Shown here piece by piece: positions 8,946-17,712 of a stretch of 64,000 bases of DNA. Each line of letters opens with the position of its first letter. Positions within the stretch are counted from its first letter, which is position 1. Under the pieces are notes generated by a model. That model had not been told where the DNA came from. It made no database searches and saw only the letters and a list, made by a program, of their open reading frames with translations. Location: assembly GCF_031585635.1 (NCBI RefSeq), contig NZ_CP134195.1, forward strand, positions 2,666,001 to 2,730,000, written 5' to 3'. Source of the DNA: Paraburkholderia sp. FT54 (GTDB taxonomy: Bacteria > Pseudomonadota > Gammaproteobacteria > Burkholderiales > Burkholderiaceae). Both the position numbers and the translations under genes were made by a program.

Positions 8946-9926
8946 CTATGCGCCGTCCGAGCCGGCCGCCTGACGCGAATGGCGGCGCTTTTTCGCGGCG
9001 GCGACAGCCGGCAGCGGCACCCGCACCGCGCCCGACATGCCGTGCTCGATCAGAAAATCGCGGAACAGCCCGGCCACGTGCGGCAGACGTTTATCCGACA
9101 CGTGCATCACATACCAGTCGCGCTCGATCGGGTTAGCCGGCATCGGCAACAACGCGAGCAGGCCCGCCTGAAACTCCAGCGAACAGGCGTGCAGCGACAG
9201 AAAGGCGATGCCCAGTCCCGCCTCGACCAACTGCTTGATCGCCTCGTTGCTCGACAACTCGGAGCCGATGTGAAGCTTGAGGCCCGCGAGGCGAAACAGA
9301 TTTTCGACGGTCGAACGCGTGCCCGAGCCGCGCTCCCGCACGAACAGATTCGCGCTTTGCAGATCGTCGAGCGACAAGCGCTTTTTCTTCATCAGCGCAT
9401 GTGCGGGCGAGGCGACGAACGCCATCGGATGTTTGGCGAACGCGGTCGCCGCCGTGCGCAATTCGCGCGGCGCGCTGCCCATCACCGCGAGATCGATCTC
9501 GTGCGTCGCCAGCATGCGGATGATGTCGGCGCGATTGCCGACCTTGAACTGCACCTTCACTTGGGGACGCGATTCGGTGAAACGCACCAGAAACGGCGGG
9601 ATCAGATACTCGGCCGTAGTGATCGCGCCGATCCGCAGCGTGCCGCCCTGCTCGCCGTGCAATGCGGCCAGATCGTCCGCCGCCCCGTTCCACAGGTCGA
9701 GGATTTCGAGCGCATAGCGGGCGAGGATCTCACCGGCCGCGGTCAACTGCACGCCACGCCCTACGCGCTGCAACAGCGGCGCGCCCGCGGCCTCTTCCAG
9801 CAGCCGGACCTGCAGCGAAACAGCCGGTTGCGTGAGTCGCAATTCCTCGGCCGCACGCGATACGCTGCCGAGCTTCGCAACCGTATGCAAGGCCTTCAAC
9901 TGACGAAACGTAGCCGCTTTTAACAT
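8946..9926 (-). CDS. LysR-family transcriptional regulator (CbbR-like)
   Basis: A 326-residue LysR-type regulator. The N-terminal HTH has LGSVSRAAEELRLTQPAVS (residues 19-37), and the start FRQLKALHTVAKLGS is typical of the CbbR/RbcR branch. The effector domain covers residues 90-300, followed by a basic tail rich in Lys/Arg/His. It is divergent from the type II NADH dehydrogenase; 156 bp separate the two starts, so it may respond to redox state and control that gene. No carbon-fixation genes are in the window, so a true CbbR role is not supported. Confidence 0.88.
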   Translation of the reverse strand: MLKAATFRQLKALHTVAKLGSVSRAAEELRLTQPAVSLQVRLLEEAAGAPLLQRVGRGVQLTAAGEILARYALEILDLWNGAADDLAALHGEQGGTLRIGAITTAEYLIPPFLVRFTESRPQVKVQFKVGNRADIIRMLATHEIDLAVMGSAPRELRTAATAFAKHPMAFVASPAHALMKKKRLSLDDLQSANLFVRERGSGTRSTVENLFRLAGLKLHIGSELSSNEAIKQLVEAGLGIAFLSLHACSLEFQAGLLALLPMPANPIERDWYVMHVSDKRLPHVAGLFRDFLIEHGMSGAVRVPLPAVAAAKKRRHSRQAAGSDGA

Positions 9927-10082
9927 AAGTGAAAACCTATATGTTCCGTATAAACATTAAATTGTGCTGCGGTTTTCGCCGATTCTATACTGGCCTGACA
10001 GATGAGCCGGGCAGCGTTCGGAACCGCGCCCCTGCGGCGCCACCACCGGCCCGGCACGAACAACGTCAGGAGGATAGAAATC

Positions 10083-11480
10083 ATGGCCGCAATCGATCAG
10101 CAGGCAGGCGCAATAACGCAACGGACGCACCACGCGCAATCCGCACAATGCACGGACAATACGGCGGCGCATCGGATCGTGATCGTCGGTGGCGGCGTGG
10201 GTGGGCTCGGGCTGGCCACGCGTCTGTCCGAAACGCTCGGGCGCGCCGGTCTCGCGCAGATCGTGCTGGTCGATCGCTGGCCCACGCACTTCTGGAAGCC
10301 CCTGCTGCACGAAGCCGCTTCAGGCCAGCTCGATCCCGCGACCCATCAGCTGCAATATGCGGTGCAGGCGCAACGGCATGGCTTCGAATTCGAACAGGGC
10401 GAACTCACCGCGCTCGATCGCACCGAGCGGCATATCACCTTGAGCGCGCTGCATGACGCCGACGGCCGCGAAATCCTGCCGGCACGTCAACTCGCTTTCG
10501 ATACGCTAGTGCTGGCCATGGGCAGCGTCACGCAATATTTCGGTGTGCCCGGCGCCGCGGACCATGCGTTGCCGCTCGAATCGGTCGCGCATGCGGAGGC
10601 ATTCCGCCGCAAGCTGCTCGACGCCTGTCTGCGCGCGAATCACGCACGCCGGGCACGGACCGCGCAAGCGGATACGCCGGTGTCGATCAACATCATCGGC
10701 GCGGGCGCGACCGGTGTGGAGCTTGCCGCGGCGGTGCGCGACACGGTACGTTTGCTGAATCGCTACAGTCCGTTTTCGCTCGATCCGGTGCGCGACTTTC
10801 GCATCCGTTTGATCGAAAGCGGCGCTCGCGTGCTGCCCGCTTTGTCAGAAACGATTTCGGCCCGCGCTCAACGGATGCTCGCCAGCCTCGGCGTGGAAGT
10901 GTTGAGCGCCACGCGCGTCACCGAAGTGCGCGCCGATGCCGTGCTGACCGACGGCGGCGCGCCGCTCGCCAGCGACATCGCGATCTGGACGGCGGGCATC
11001 TCGGGACCGCCGGTGTTGCGCACGCTGAACGGCATTGCCGTGAATCGCAACGCGCAGATCCTGGTGAATCGCACCTTGCAGTGCACGAACGACGCGAACG
11101 TATTCGGCCTCGGCGATTGCGCGGCCTGCCCCGCCGACGACGCGGGCGCGTTCCTCGCGCCGCGCGCGCAGGTCGCGCATCAGCAGGCGCTGTTTCTCGC
11201 GCGTGCCTTGAAGTGCCGGATCGCAGGCGAAGCGCTGCCCGAATTCGTGTATCGCGACGCCGGCACTTTGGTCGGCTTCGGCCGTGAAGGCACCATTGGC
11301 AGCCTCAGCAGCAGCTTGCTGACGCAGCCGGTATTCGTCGACGGGTGGCTGGCCACCGCCGTCTACAAGCTCATCTATCGACGGCACGTCATGACGCTGA
11401 CCGGTTTCGCGCGTATGGCGCTTGATACGGCGAGCCACTGGTTGCGCAGACGTGTGCATCCGGTGATCCGTCTGCATTGA
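10083..11480 (+). CDS. ndh: Type II NADH:quinone oxidoreductase
   Basis: A 465-residue single-subunit NADH dehydrogenase that passes electrons from NADH to quinone without pumping protons. The first dinucleotide motif GGGVGGLG lies near residues 36-43 (FAD), the second, IIGAGATGVELAA, near 205 (NADH), and VFGLGDCA near 340 is the conserved FAD-contact motif. The C-terminal part (VYKLIYRRHVMTLTGFAR) resembles the amphipathic membrane-anchoring end of Ndh proteins. The start follows AGGAGGAT by a good distance. The first 30 residues are a poorly conserved extension. The divergent LysR gene is the likely regulator. Confidence 0.9.
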   Translation: MAAIDQQAGAITQRTHHAQSAQCTDNTAAHRIVIVGGGVGGLGLATRLSETLGRAGLAQIVLVDRWPTHFWKPLLHEAASGQLDPATHQLQYAVQAQRHGFEFEQGELTALDRTERHITLSALHDADGREILPARQLAFDTLVLAMGSVTQYFGVPGAADHALPLESVAHAEAFRRKLLDACLRANHARRARTAQADTPVSINIIGAGATGVELAAAVRDTVRLLNRYSPFSLDPVRDFRIRLIESGARVLPALSETISARAQRMLASLGVEVLSATRVTEVRADAVLTDGGAPLASDIAIWTAGISGPPVLRTLNGIAVNRNAQILVNRTLQCTNDANVFGLGDCAACPADDAGAFLAPRAQVAHQQALFLARALKCRIAGEALPEFVYRDAGTLVGFGREGTIGSLSSSLLTQPVFVDGWLATAVYKLIYRRHVMTLTGFARMALDTASHWLRRRVHPVIRLH

Positions 11481-11553
11481 AAAAGCGTTGCCGCTCACCG
11501 GTCGCCGTTTTCCCTCCCGCCAGTGAGCGGTTCTGACGACACGTCCCGCGCCC

Positions 11554-12447
11554 TCAGTCCAGAAACTCCGCTGACCGCTTGCGCAGCACCGCGCCGAAGT
11601 CGTCGAGCCAGCCGATCGACAATCGCCAGCTCTGCCAGTAAAGATCGACATCGATCGGCTTGCCCGGCGCGATCTCCACCAGCTCGCCGCTGGCCAGATG
11701 CGAGACGATCATGCGTTCGGGGCACATGCCCCAGCCGAGCCCCGTGACACAGGCGCGCAAGAATCCGGCAACGTGCGGAATCCAATGCAGCGGCGGATCG
11801 AGTTCCGCGCGCGTGATGCGTCGCATGAAACGCTTTTGCAATTGATCTTTGGGATTGAAGTCGACGCACGGAGTGCGCCGCAGGCTCTCGCGCGTGACGC
11901 CGTCGGCAAAGTGACGTGCAAGAAAATCCGGCGAGCAGACCGCCAGATAGCGCATGCGTCCAAGCCGCGTGGAGCGGCAACCCTGCACCGGCTCGGCTTG
12001 CGTGGTGACCGCGCCTTGCACGCTGCCATCGCGAATCCGCTGCGCGGTGTGGTCCTGATCGTCGATCACGAGATCGAGCAGCATCTCCCGTTCTATGCAG
12101 AATTGCGCGACCGCGTCGATGAACCAGGTGCCGACGCTGTCGTCGTTGACGGCCACGCGCAACGCCGGCCACGGTTCCACCAGCGCACCGGGCAGCGCCG
12201 GCAGGCGGCCCGTCAGTTCCGCTTCCAGCAATTGCACGCGTTCGGTATGGCGGCACAGCAGCGCGCCCGAGGTGGTCGCGACGCAAGGTTGGCCGCGCTT
12301 CACCAGCACGCTGCCCACGCGCTCTTCCAGCAGTTTGACCCGCTGCGACACCGCGGACGGCGTCACATTCAGTTCGCTGGCGGCACGGTCGAACGAGCCG
12401 TGACGCACCACGGCGGCGAGCGCATCGAGCAACGCATAGTCGAGCAT
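11554..12447 (-). CDS. argP: LysR-family regulator ArgP (IciA)
   Basis: A 297-residue LysR regulator. LDYALLDALAAVV at the start and FDRAASELNVTPSAVSQRV (residues 19-37) are the hallmark HTH of ArgP, which senses lysine and arginine. The effector domain contains NDDSVGTWF, the ArgP-type entry strand. ArgP activates the arginine/lysine exporter gene; here the exporter lies divergently 97 bp away, as in many proteobacteria. Neighbourhood and sequence together make this a firm call. Confidence 0.92.
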   Translation of the reverse strand: MLDYALLDALAAVVRHGSFDRAASELNVTPSAVSQRVKLLEERVGSVLVKRGQPCVATTSGALLCRHTERVQLLEAELTGRLPALPGALVEPWPALRVAVNDDSVGTWFIDAVAQFCIEREMLLDLVIDDQDHTAQRIRDGSVQGAVTTQAEPVQGCRSTRLGRMRYLAVCSPDFLARHFADGVTRESLRRTPCVDFNPKDQLQKRFMRRITRAELDPPLHWIPHVAGFLRACVTGLGWGMCPERMIVSHLASGELVEIAPGKPIDVDLYWQSWRLSIGWLDDFGAVLRKRSAEFLD

Positions 12448-12455
12448 TAGCGTTC

Positions 12456-12471
12456 CTTAATCGGCATTAAG
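12456..12471. promoter_or_regulatory. Palindrome between argP and argO, candidate ArgP operator
   Basis: CTTAAT-CGGC-ATTAAG is a perfect inverted repeat 8 bp upstream of the argP start and 73 bp upstream of argO. It fits the A/T-rich dyads bound by LysR proteins. Assignment to ArgP is inference. Confidence 0.45.
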
Positions 12472-12544
12472 CGAATTAGCTTCTCTCATGAGCAGCCAAC
12501 CCGCAGACTAGCCCCCTTCGCTTCCCCCGTCTACCGGATCGACT

Positions 12545-13162
12545 ATGAACTGGCTGTCTTTTTCCCACGGCGCCGCCTTGTGCGCATCCCTGATCGTGAC
12601 GATCGGCGCGCAAAACGCTTTCGTGCTGCGTCAGGGCATCATGCGCTCGCACGTCGGCAAGATCGTCGCACTGTGCGCGTTGTCGGACTTTGTTCTGATC
12701 GGCGCCGGCGTCGGCGGCGCATCGGTGCTGGTCGAGCGCTATCCCGTGTTCGTCCACGCCATGCTGTATGTCGGGCTCGCCTATCTGGCGTGGTTCGGGA
12801 TCAACGCGCTGCGCCGCGCGGCGCGGCCGGGGCATGCAGTGCTGGAAGGTGGAGACACTGGCACCGCGCCCGTGCAGCGCGCCGTACCGATCATTCTGAT
12901 GACGCTTGCCTTCACGTGGCTCAATCCGCACGTGTATCTCGACACGTTCCTGCTGATCGGCACGGCCGGCGCACGCGAACCCGAAGGCGCGCGGCTTGCG
13001 TTCGCGCTGGGTGCGATGGCCGTCAGCGGGATCTGGTTTATCGGTTTGGGTTACGGCGCACGCGCCCTCGCGCCGCTCTTCAAGCGGGCAACGGCATGGC
13101 GTGTGCTGGATGGCGCGATCGGCAGTATGGTTCTGCTTCTCGCGGTGACGCAGTTGCGGTGA
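12545..13162 (+). CDS. argO: LysE/ArgO-family amino-acid exporter
   Basis: A 205-residue inner-membrane protein of the LysE superfamily with about six hydrophobic segments. The N-terminal pattern TIGAQNAFVLRQGI (residues 20-33) and the central FTWLNPHVYLDTFLLIG are diagnostic for LysE/ArgO. It exports arginine and lysine, relieving toxic build-up. Length is usual. It is divergent from argP, which is expected to activate it when basic amino acids accumulate. Confidence 0.93.
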   Translation: MNWLSFSHGAALCASLIVTIGAQNAFVLRQGIMRSHVGKIVALCALSDFVLIGAGVGGASVLVERYPVFVHAMLYVGLAYLAWFGINALRRAARPGHAVLEGGDTGTAPVQRAVPIILMTLAFTWLNPHVYLDTFLLIGTAGAREPEGARLAFALGAMAVSGIWFIGLGYGARALAPLFKRATAWRVLDGAIGSMVLLLAVTQLR

Positions 13163-13232
13163 AGGGTGTGAGCCGCGGCATGTACGTGCTGCGATGCGCG
13201 TCGTCACCCATGCCTGACCTTTTCCGCGCTGG

Positions 13233-13451
13233 TCACCCGTGGCTGTCGATCCAGGCACGCGCCCATTCGAGACCGGCGCGTTGCGCTTCTTCCTCGGTAT
13301 CGAAGTGGGCGAGAATGCCCGACGCTTCGATCAGCTTGCCGGCGAGCGTAATGGTCCCGCTAGCACCGTACCGTTCGGGCCGCAAGATGTCCTCCTGCTG
13401 CAAGATGGCGTGACCCCAGACGGTGTAGCCGTGATAAGTCTGGGACTCCAT
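13233..13451 (-). CDS. Small conserved-looking protein, unknown function
   Basis: A 72-residue soluble acidic protein (ESQTYHGYTVWGHAI at the N-terminus, ending in AWIDSHG). No motif that I can assign. Its ATG shares one base with the TGA of the upstream gene (TGATG at 13449-13453), a typical translational-coupling junction, which supports both as real genes. Composition and codon use match neighbours. Confidence 0.7.
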   Translation of the reverse strand: MESQTYHGYTVWGHAILQQEDILRPERYGASGTITLAGKLIEASGILAHFDTEEEAQRAGLEWARAWIDSHG

Positions 13452-13801
13452 CAGCGCATCACCTCGGCTGAGATGCCGCGAGCATCCACACGCAACACAT
13501 TGCCCTCGGGCGTGATCTGCCGCGGAATCCCGGACATATCCGGCGCATGGACAGGCACCTTCTCTCGCATATCCGTTCTCGTTGCAAGCTTCGCGACAGG
13601 CGCCGGTGTGCGCTGCGCGTGGACCGTCACGGCATGCGAAATGGAGTGTCTACCACTCGCCGCCCGACAGGCAGCAACCGCGCGATGCGGCATGCGCGCT
13701 CGCGCCTCCGGCGGGTTCCAGATTTCGACATAATGCTCGCCCGCCATTCCCGTCGAAGCCACAGCGAACAGCATGGTGCCCAAGCTCAAAAATCGAAACA
13801 T
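13451..13801 (-). CDS. Small exported protein, unknown function
   Basis: A 116-residue protein from ATG 13801 (GGAGAGA 2 bases upstream, spacing short). The first 20 residues (FRFLSLGTMLFAVASTGMAG) form a Sec signal peptide with probable cleavage after MAG or nearby. The mature part begins EHYVEIWNPPEARA and is basic with several His. I cannot assign a function. It leads a two-gene unit with the 72-residue gene, overlapping it by one base. A longer reading from 13975 would add 58 atypical Arg-rich residues and was not used. Confidence 0.65.
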   Translation of the reverse strand: MFRFLSLGTMLFAVASTGMAGEHYVEIWNPPEARARMPHRAVAACRAASGRHSISHAVTVHAQRTPAPVAKLATRTDMREKVPVHAPDMSGIPRQITPEGNVLRVDARGISAEVMR

Positions 13802-14221
13802 GTTCTCTCCGTAAGCTCTCTCGCGCATCTCACGCCTTGCAGGACTTCGCGGTACCCACACACGAACCGTCGCAGCCGCCGCATCGTGGCGGTCTCGCAC
13901 CGGGCGATCGAATGCCGGCTCGCCGCTGCGACACGCCTTGCGAGATACTGTACATTCATACAGGTGTTTACGCAATCACATGAGCGGCCCGCCAGATTGC
14001 GGGAGCAATACGCCCGTCGCGATGGCGGGCTTCGCGGCGGGCGAGCGGCTGCGGGAGAAGGATTGGAGAGATGCGAGCGCCGCGCCGTGCGCTCGAGACA
14101 CGGGGCACAGGGCACATGGCAGGGTGCAGACGGCAAGTGGCGATGCTTCAGCCCCCGCGCATTCCGAAGGGCCACGGCCGCGAACACATGGGCCTTGTGC
14201 CACCCCGAATCGAGCGCGGTC
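13802..14221. other. Intergenic region with one candidate SOS box
   Basis: 420 bp between galE and the small exported-protein gene. Open frames here are Arg-rich and look like chance. A LexA-type dyad is the one clear signal. GC-rich inverted segments (GCCCGCC...GGCGGGC near 13988-14042) may form hairpins. Confidence 0.5.
13948..13963. promoter_or_regulatory. Candidate LexA box
   Basis: CTGT-N8-ACAG with an A/T-rich spacer (CTGTACATTCATACAG) matches the proteobacterial LexA operator exactly at the eight defining bases. It lies 147 bp upstream of the exported-protein gene at 13801 (minus). No SOS gene is recognisable beside it, so it may be a chance match. Confidence 0.4.
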
Positions 14222-15244
14222 TCAGGCGTAACCGGCAGGATTGGTCGATTGCCAGCGCCAGTGGTCCGCGCACATCCGCTCGATGCCGTACCGCGCGCGC
14301 CAGCCGAGCAGCGTTTCAGCCGCGGCAGGGTCCGCGAAGCACGACGCCACGTCGCCCGGACGACGCGCCACGATTTCATACGGCACCGGCTTGCCCGACG
14401 CCTGTTCGAACGAGTGCACCACATCCAGTACGCTATAGCCCTGCCCCGTGCCGAGATTCACGACGAAGCTCGCATCGCGCTCGACGAGCGCGTCGAGCGC
14501 GGCCAGGTGTCCGCGCGCCAGATCCACCACGTGGATGTAGTCACGCACGCCGGTGCCGTCGGGCGTGTCGTAGTCGCCGCCGAACACACGCAGCTTCTCC
14601 AGCTTGCCGACCGCTACCTGCGCGACATACGGCATGAGGTTGTTCGGCACGCCGCCCGGGTCTTCGCCGATCAGACCGCTCTCGTGCGCACCGACCGGAT
14701 TGAAATAACGCAGCGTCGCGATACGCCATGACGCATCCGACACTTCCAGGTCGCGCAGCACCTGTTCGGCGATCAGCTTCGTCTGGCCGTACGGATTCGT
14801 GGCCGAGAGCGGAAACGATTCGTCGATCGGCGAGGTCTTCGGAACGCCGTACACCGTGGCCGACGAACTGAACACAAACTGCTTCACATTGCGCGCGCGC
14901 ATGACCGAGAGCAGCGTCAGCAGACTGCCGAGGTTGTTGTCGTAATACTCGATCGGCTTCGAGACCGACTCACCCACCGCTTTAAGCGCCGCGAAGTGAA
15001 TCGCGCCGGTCACCGGGTGCGCGTCGAAAATGCGTTGCAGCGCGGCTTCGTCGCGCGAATCCGTTTCGTAGAACGCCACACGCTTGCCGGTAATCTGCTC
15101 GACGCGTTTGAGCGACTCGCGGTTGCTGTTGACGAGGTTATCGACCACCACCACGTCGTAGCCGCCGTTCAGCAATTCGACACAGGTATGCGAGCCGATA
15201 AAGCCGGCGCCGCCGGTTACCAGAATCGTGCCTTTCAAGACCAT
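14222..15244 (-). CDS. galE: UDP-glucose/UDP-GlcNAc 4-epimerase
   Basis: A 340-residue SDR-family sugar-nucleotide epimerase. GGAGFIG at residues 11-17 binds NAD, SSSATVYG near 125 supplies the catalytic Ser, and NPYGQTK near 150 is the YxxxK pair. The enzyme interconverts UDP-Glc and UDP-Gal. At the position of E. coli Tyr299 (RPGDLPAYWAD there, RPGDVASCFAD here) this protein has Cys302. A small residue there is known to admit N-acetylated sugars, as Cys307 does in human GALE. It lies 46 bp downstream of the GH166 gene and closes the pel operon, so a UDP-GlcNAc to UDP-GalNAc role for Pel precursor supply is likely. ATG 15244 follows AAGGGGA. Confidence 0.9.
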   Translation of the reverse strand: MVLKGTILVTGGAGFIGSHTCVELLNGGYDVVVVDNLVNSNRESLKRVEQITGKRVAFYETDSRDEAALQRIFDAHPVTGAIHFAALKAVGESVSKPIEYYDNNLGSLLTLLSVMRARNVKQFVFSSSATVYGVPKTSPIDESFPLSATNPYGQTKLIAEQVLRDLEVSDASWRIATLRYFNPVGAHESGLIGEDPGGVPNNLMPYVAQVAVGKLEKLRVFGGDYDTPDGTGVRDYIHVVDLARGHLAALDALVERDASFVVNLGTGQGYSVLDVVHSFEQASGKPVPYEIVARRPGDVASCFADPAAAETLLGWRARYGIERMCADHWRWQSTNPAGYA

Positions 15245-15289
15245 GCGAAATTCCCCTTTATATGCATTCAATTCGAGTGGCACAGTCGC

Positions 15290-16189
15290 TCAACGTCGCC
15301 CTGTGGCGCCCACGCCGACAGTCGCGAGCCCGCCGTCGGTGACATAAGGCACGAACCCGGCTTCCGTAATCCGCGCCGCGGTGGCGGCGGCGCACGTGTC
15401 GTCGGCGGGCGGGCAATAGTCGATGGCCAGCACTGGCAGTTTGTATTGCTCGCGGATGATCGCCGTCTGCATCAGCAGCCAGGCGCGATCGGCCTGCGGC
15501 ACTTCCGTATAACGCTGCTTGCCGGCATCCCAACCGCGATACAGCGATTCGAACGCCACCAGGTAGGCAAGATCATGGACTCGCGGCAAGACCTCGAAGC
15601 CGCGATTGAAGATCAGTTGCGCCCTCGGATAACGCGTCCTGATCGCGCGGATGACGCGCACCAATCCAGCCTCCTGCGCGGCTCGCGTGGCGTCGGTTTT
15701 GGCGATCAGGTGGTAGGAGTCGAGCGTGTCGAGGAAAAAGCCCCGATAGCCTTTTTTCCATAGCGGTGCAATCACCTTGTCCACGAAAAACGCAGGCCAT
15801 TCGGCCGCTGTCTGATCGATCACATGCGAGGCCCACGCCTCGTTGACGCCTGGCAGCCACGCGCGCGGCATGGCCCTGTAATACGAGCGATGCGGGTTCA
15901 CCTCACCCACGCTCACGTAAGCGAACCACGCCGGATGCGTGTTCGCGTGAGCGCGCGGATCGAAGTGCGCGTCGGGGTCGATCACCACGACATCGAATCT
16001 GGCCAGTTCTTCAACCGGCGGATTCGCGCCGTAGAACAGCGCCACCGACGGCCCCGTGGGCGCATCCGCCGCGCCCTGCGCGTGCGCCACCGAAGCCAGC
16101 GCGCCCAACGCGGCCATGCGCGCGAATCGGCTGACACGGCGCAACAGCGCGCGCAATGTGAAACGTCGGTCGTGATCGTGCTCGGACAA
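15290..16189 (-). CDS. Stand-alone PelA-type glycoside hydrolase (GH166-like), secreted
   Basis: A 299-residue protein with a signal peptide (hydrophobic 24-36, cleavage near AHA-Q) and one (beta/alpha)8 domain homologous to the N-terminal hydrolase domain of PelA. It keeps the apparent active-site set: VSVGEV near 92, FFLDTLDSY at 151-159, NRGFE at 195-199 and AFESLYRGW at 212-220. Glu214 lines up with the catalytic Glu218 reported for P. aeruginosa PelA (number from memory). The family cuts alpha-1,4-GalNAc-rich Pel chains. TTG 16189 is used because GAGGAA precedes it. It lies 149 bp after pelG and 45 bp before galE. In Pseudomonas this activity is fused within PelA; here a separate gene carries the intact copy. 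Confidence 0.85.
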   Translation of the reverse strand: MSEHDHDRRFTLRALLRRVSRFARMAALGALASVAHAQGAADAPTGPSVALFYGANPPVEELARFDVVVIDPDAHFDPRAHANTHPAWFAYVSVGEVNPHRSYYRAMPRAWLPGVNEAWASHVIDQTAAEWPAFFVDKVIAPLWKKGYRGFFLDTLDSYHLIAKTDATRAAQEAGLVRVIRAIRTRYPRAQLIFNRGFEVLPRVHDLAYLVAFESLYRGWDAGKQRYTEVPQADRAWLLMQTAIIREQYKLPVLAIDYCPPADDTCAAATAARITEAGFVPYVTDGGLATVGVGATGRR

Positions 16190-16338
16190 AGCCGGTTCCT
16201 CTTTCGTGTCGTGCGGGCAACGCGGCCCGCTTCAGATGTCGGTTCTGACGGCCGCGGGCAAGCACGACACCGGCCGCCGTCGAGCCATTCGCGCTACCCG
16301 TGCCGCCTTCCTGGGTCGAAAACAGCGACGCCTTCACT

Positions 16339-17712
16339 TCAACCCCGCAACATATACGTTTCGTATTCCAGAGACATGAATTTGCGGTCGAGCACCTTCA
16401 CGGATGCGACCACCACGACCAGCAACGCCAGCGCGAATCCATAGCCGTAGAAATCCGGCCCGAGCGTGAGCGTGATGCCGGTGAAGAGCCCGTTCAGCAC
16501 GACGAACGCGCCGGTGAGCCGCAGCACGACGCGCCGTCCGTCGAGATAGAAGAACACGTTGAGCAGGCCCAGCAGCAACACCTGCAGGCTCGCCGACACC
16601 ACGTCGACGACGAGCAGCGGCATATAGAGCGGCGAAATGCCGAGCGAGCCCAGCACGCGCTCGCCGAAGGCGATGATCAGCAACAGCACGACGGCCTGCA
16701 CCTTGATGATTTCGTACAGACCGGCACGCACGCTGCTCACCATCATGTCGCGCATTTCGTTGATATGGCGCAGCGTCGCGCCGCTGCGCACCGCGTCATA
16801 GAAGGCATCGTAGTACTCGACGAAATCCGCTTCGATGCGCACGAGGAAGGTCGCCATGCCGGGCATCACGCACACGTAGGCGATAAAAATCGGAATGTCG
16901 TAGATCACCGAGGCATGCAGCGGCCCGATCACGCGCGTGCCGGTGCCCGGCGCATACCAGAACATGAACTTGTCGAGCCACACGCCGACGTTGAACAACA
17001 GGCCGACCAGCGCGAGGCTCGGATAGGCAAAGCGGCGCTCGAACACTTCGAACGACACGAAACGCTCGCTGTGGTAATTGCGGTAGATCAGCCCCGACAA
17101 CCCGGCGAGCAGCACGATGTGCCCCGCCACGAAGCCGCCGAGCAGGCCGGCCAGTCCGTAGCCGTTCAACGCGAGCGCGAAGCACACCACGCACGTATAA
17201 CCCACGGCGAACACCACCAGAATCTGCCGGTATTGCTTCACGCTCGACAGGAAGATCACGGCGATCCAGATATTGCTGACCACGACGAAGCCCGTAATCA
17301 TCAGCAAGCGGTAGATCAACGGCTCCTCGCGAAAACCTGCCAGCATCGCGACTACCGCGGCCACGCTGGCCAGCACCGACGACACCAGCACCACACCGTT
17401 ATAGTTCGACAGCACGAGGTCGTCGCGCTTTTCGAACAGCCGATCGGAGATGAAGCGCGTGAACGACAGTTGCAGCGGCCCGGTCAGAATCAGGCTGAGC
17501 GCGATCAGATAAGTGACCGATACCTGAAACTGCACGATCGCGAAGCGCGGAATCACCGAGGTGAGACTGATCAGCCCGATGATCAGGATGCCGAAGATCG
17601 ACAGGATCAGCGGCCCGGAACTGATCAGGCCCGCGTAGGCATACGCGCGCGCCACGCCGACCAGCGTGTCGCGGCGCATGATCTTGCGTAATTCGAAGCC
17701 GATTCCCGCCAT
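16339..17712 (-). CDS. pelG: Pel polysaccharide inner-membrane transporter PelG
   Basis: A 457-residue polytopic protein with about twelve hydrophobic segments, resembling the MOP/Wzx flippase superfamily. The start GIGFELRKIMRRDTLVG is characteristic of PelG. It works with PelF, PelD and PelE in the inner-membrane Pel synthase/export complex. ATG 17712 follows AGGAGA and overlaps the pelF TGA by one base (TGATG), indicating translational coupling. A longer in-frame reading upstream runs through pelF out of frame and is not coding. Confidence 0.93.
   Translation of the reverse strand: MAGIGFELRKIMRRDTLVGVARAYAYAGLISSGPLILSIFGILIIGLISLTSVIPRFAIVQFQVSVTYLIALSLILTGPLQLSFTRFISDRLFEKRDDLVLSNYNGVVLVSSVLASVAAVVAMLAGFREEPLIYRLLMITGFVVVSNIWIAVIFLSSVKQYRQILVVFAVGYTCVVCFALALNGYGLAGLLGGFVAGHIVLLAGLSGLIYRNYHSERFVSFEVFERRFAYPSLALVGLLFNVGVWLDKFMFWYAPGTGTRVIGPLHASVIYDIPIFIAYVCVMPGMATFLVRIEADFVEYYDAFYDAVRSGATLRHINEMRDMMVSSVRAGLYEIIKVQAVVLLLIIAFGERVLGSLGISPLYMPLLVVDVVSASLQVLLLGLLNVFFYLDGRRVVLRLTGAFVVLNGLFTGITLTLGPDFYGYGFALALLVVVVASVKVLDRKFMSLEYETYMLRG

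Noticed and set aside
9927..10082. A/T-rich dyads between the CbbR-like gene and ndh as operator sites
   Set aside because: Several weak overlapping dyads; none is clear enough to report as a site.
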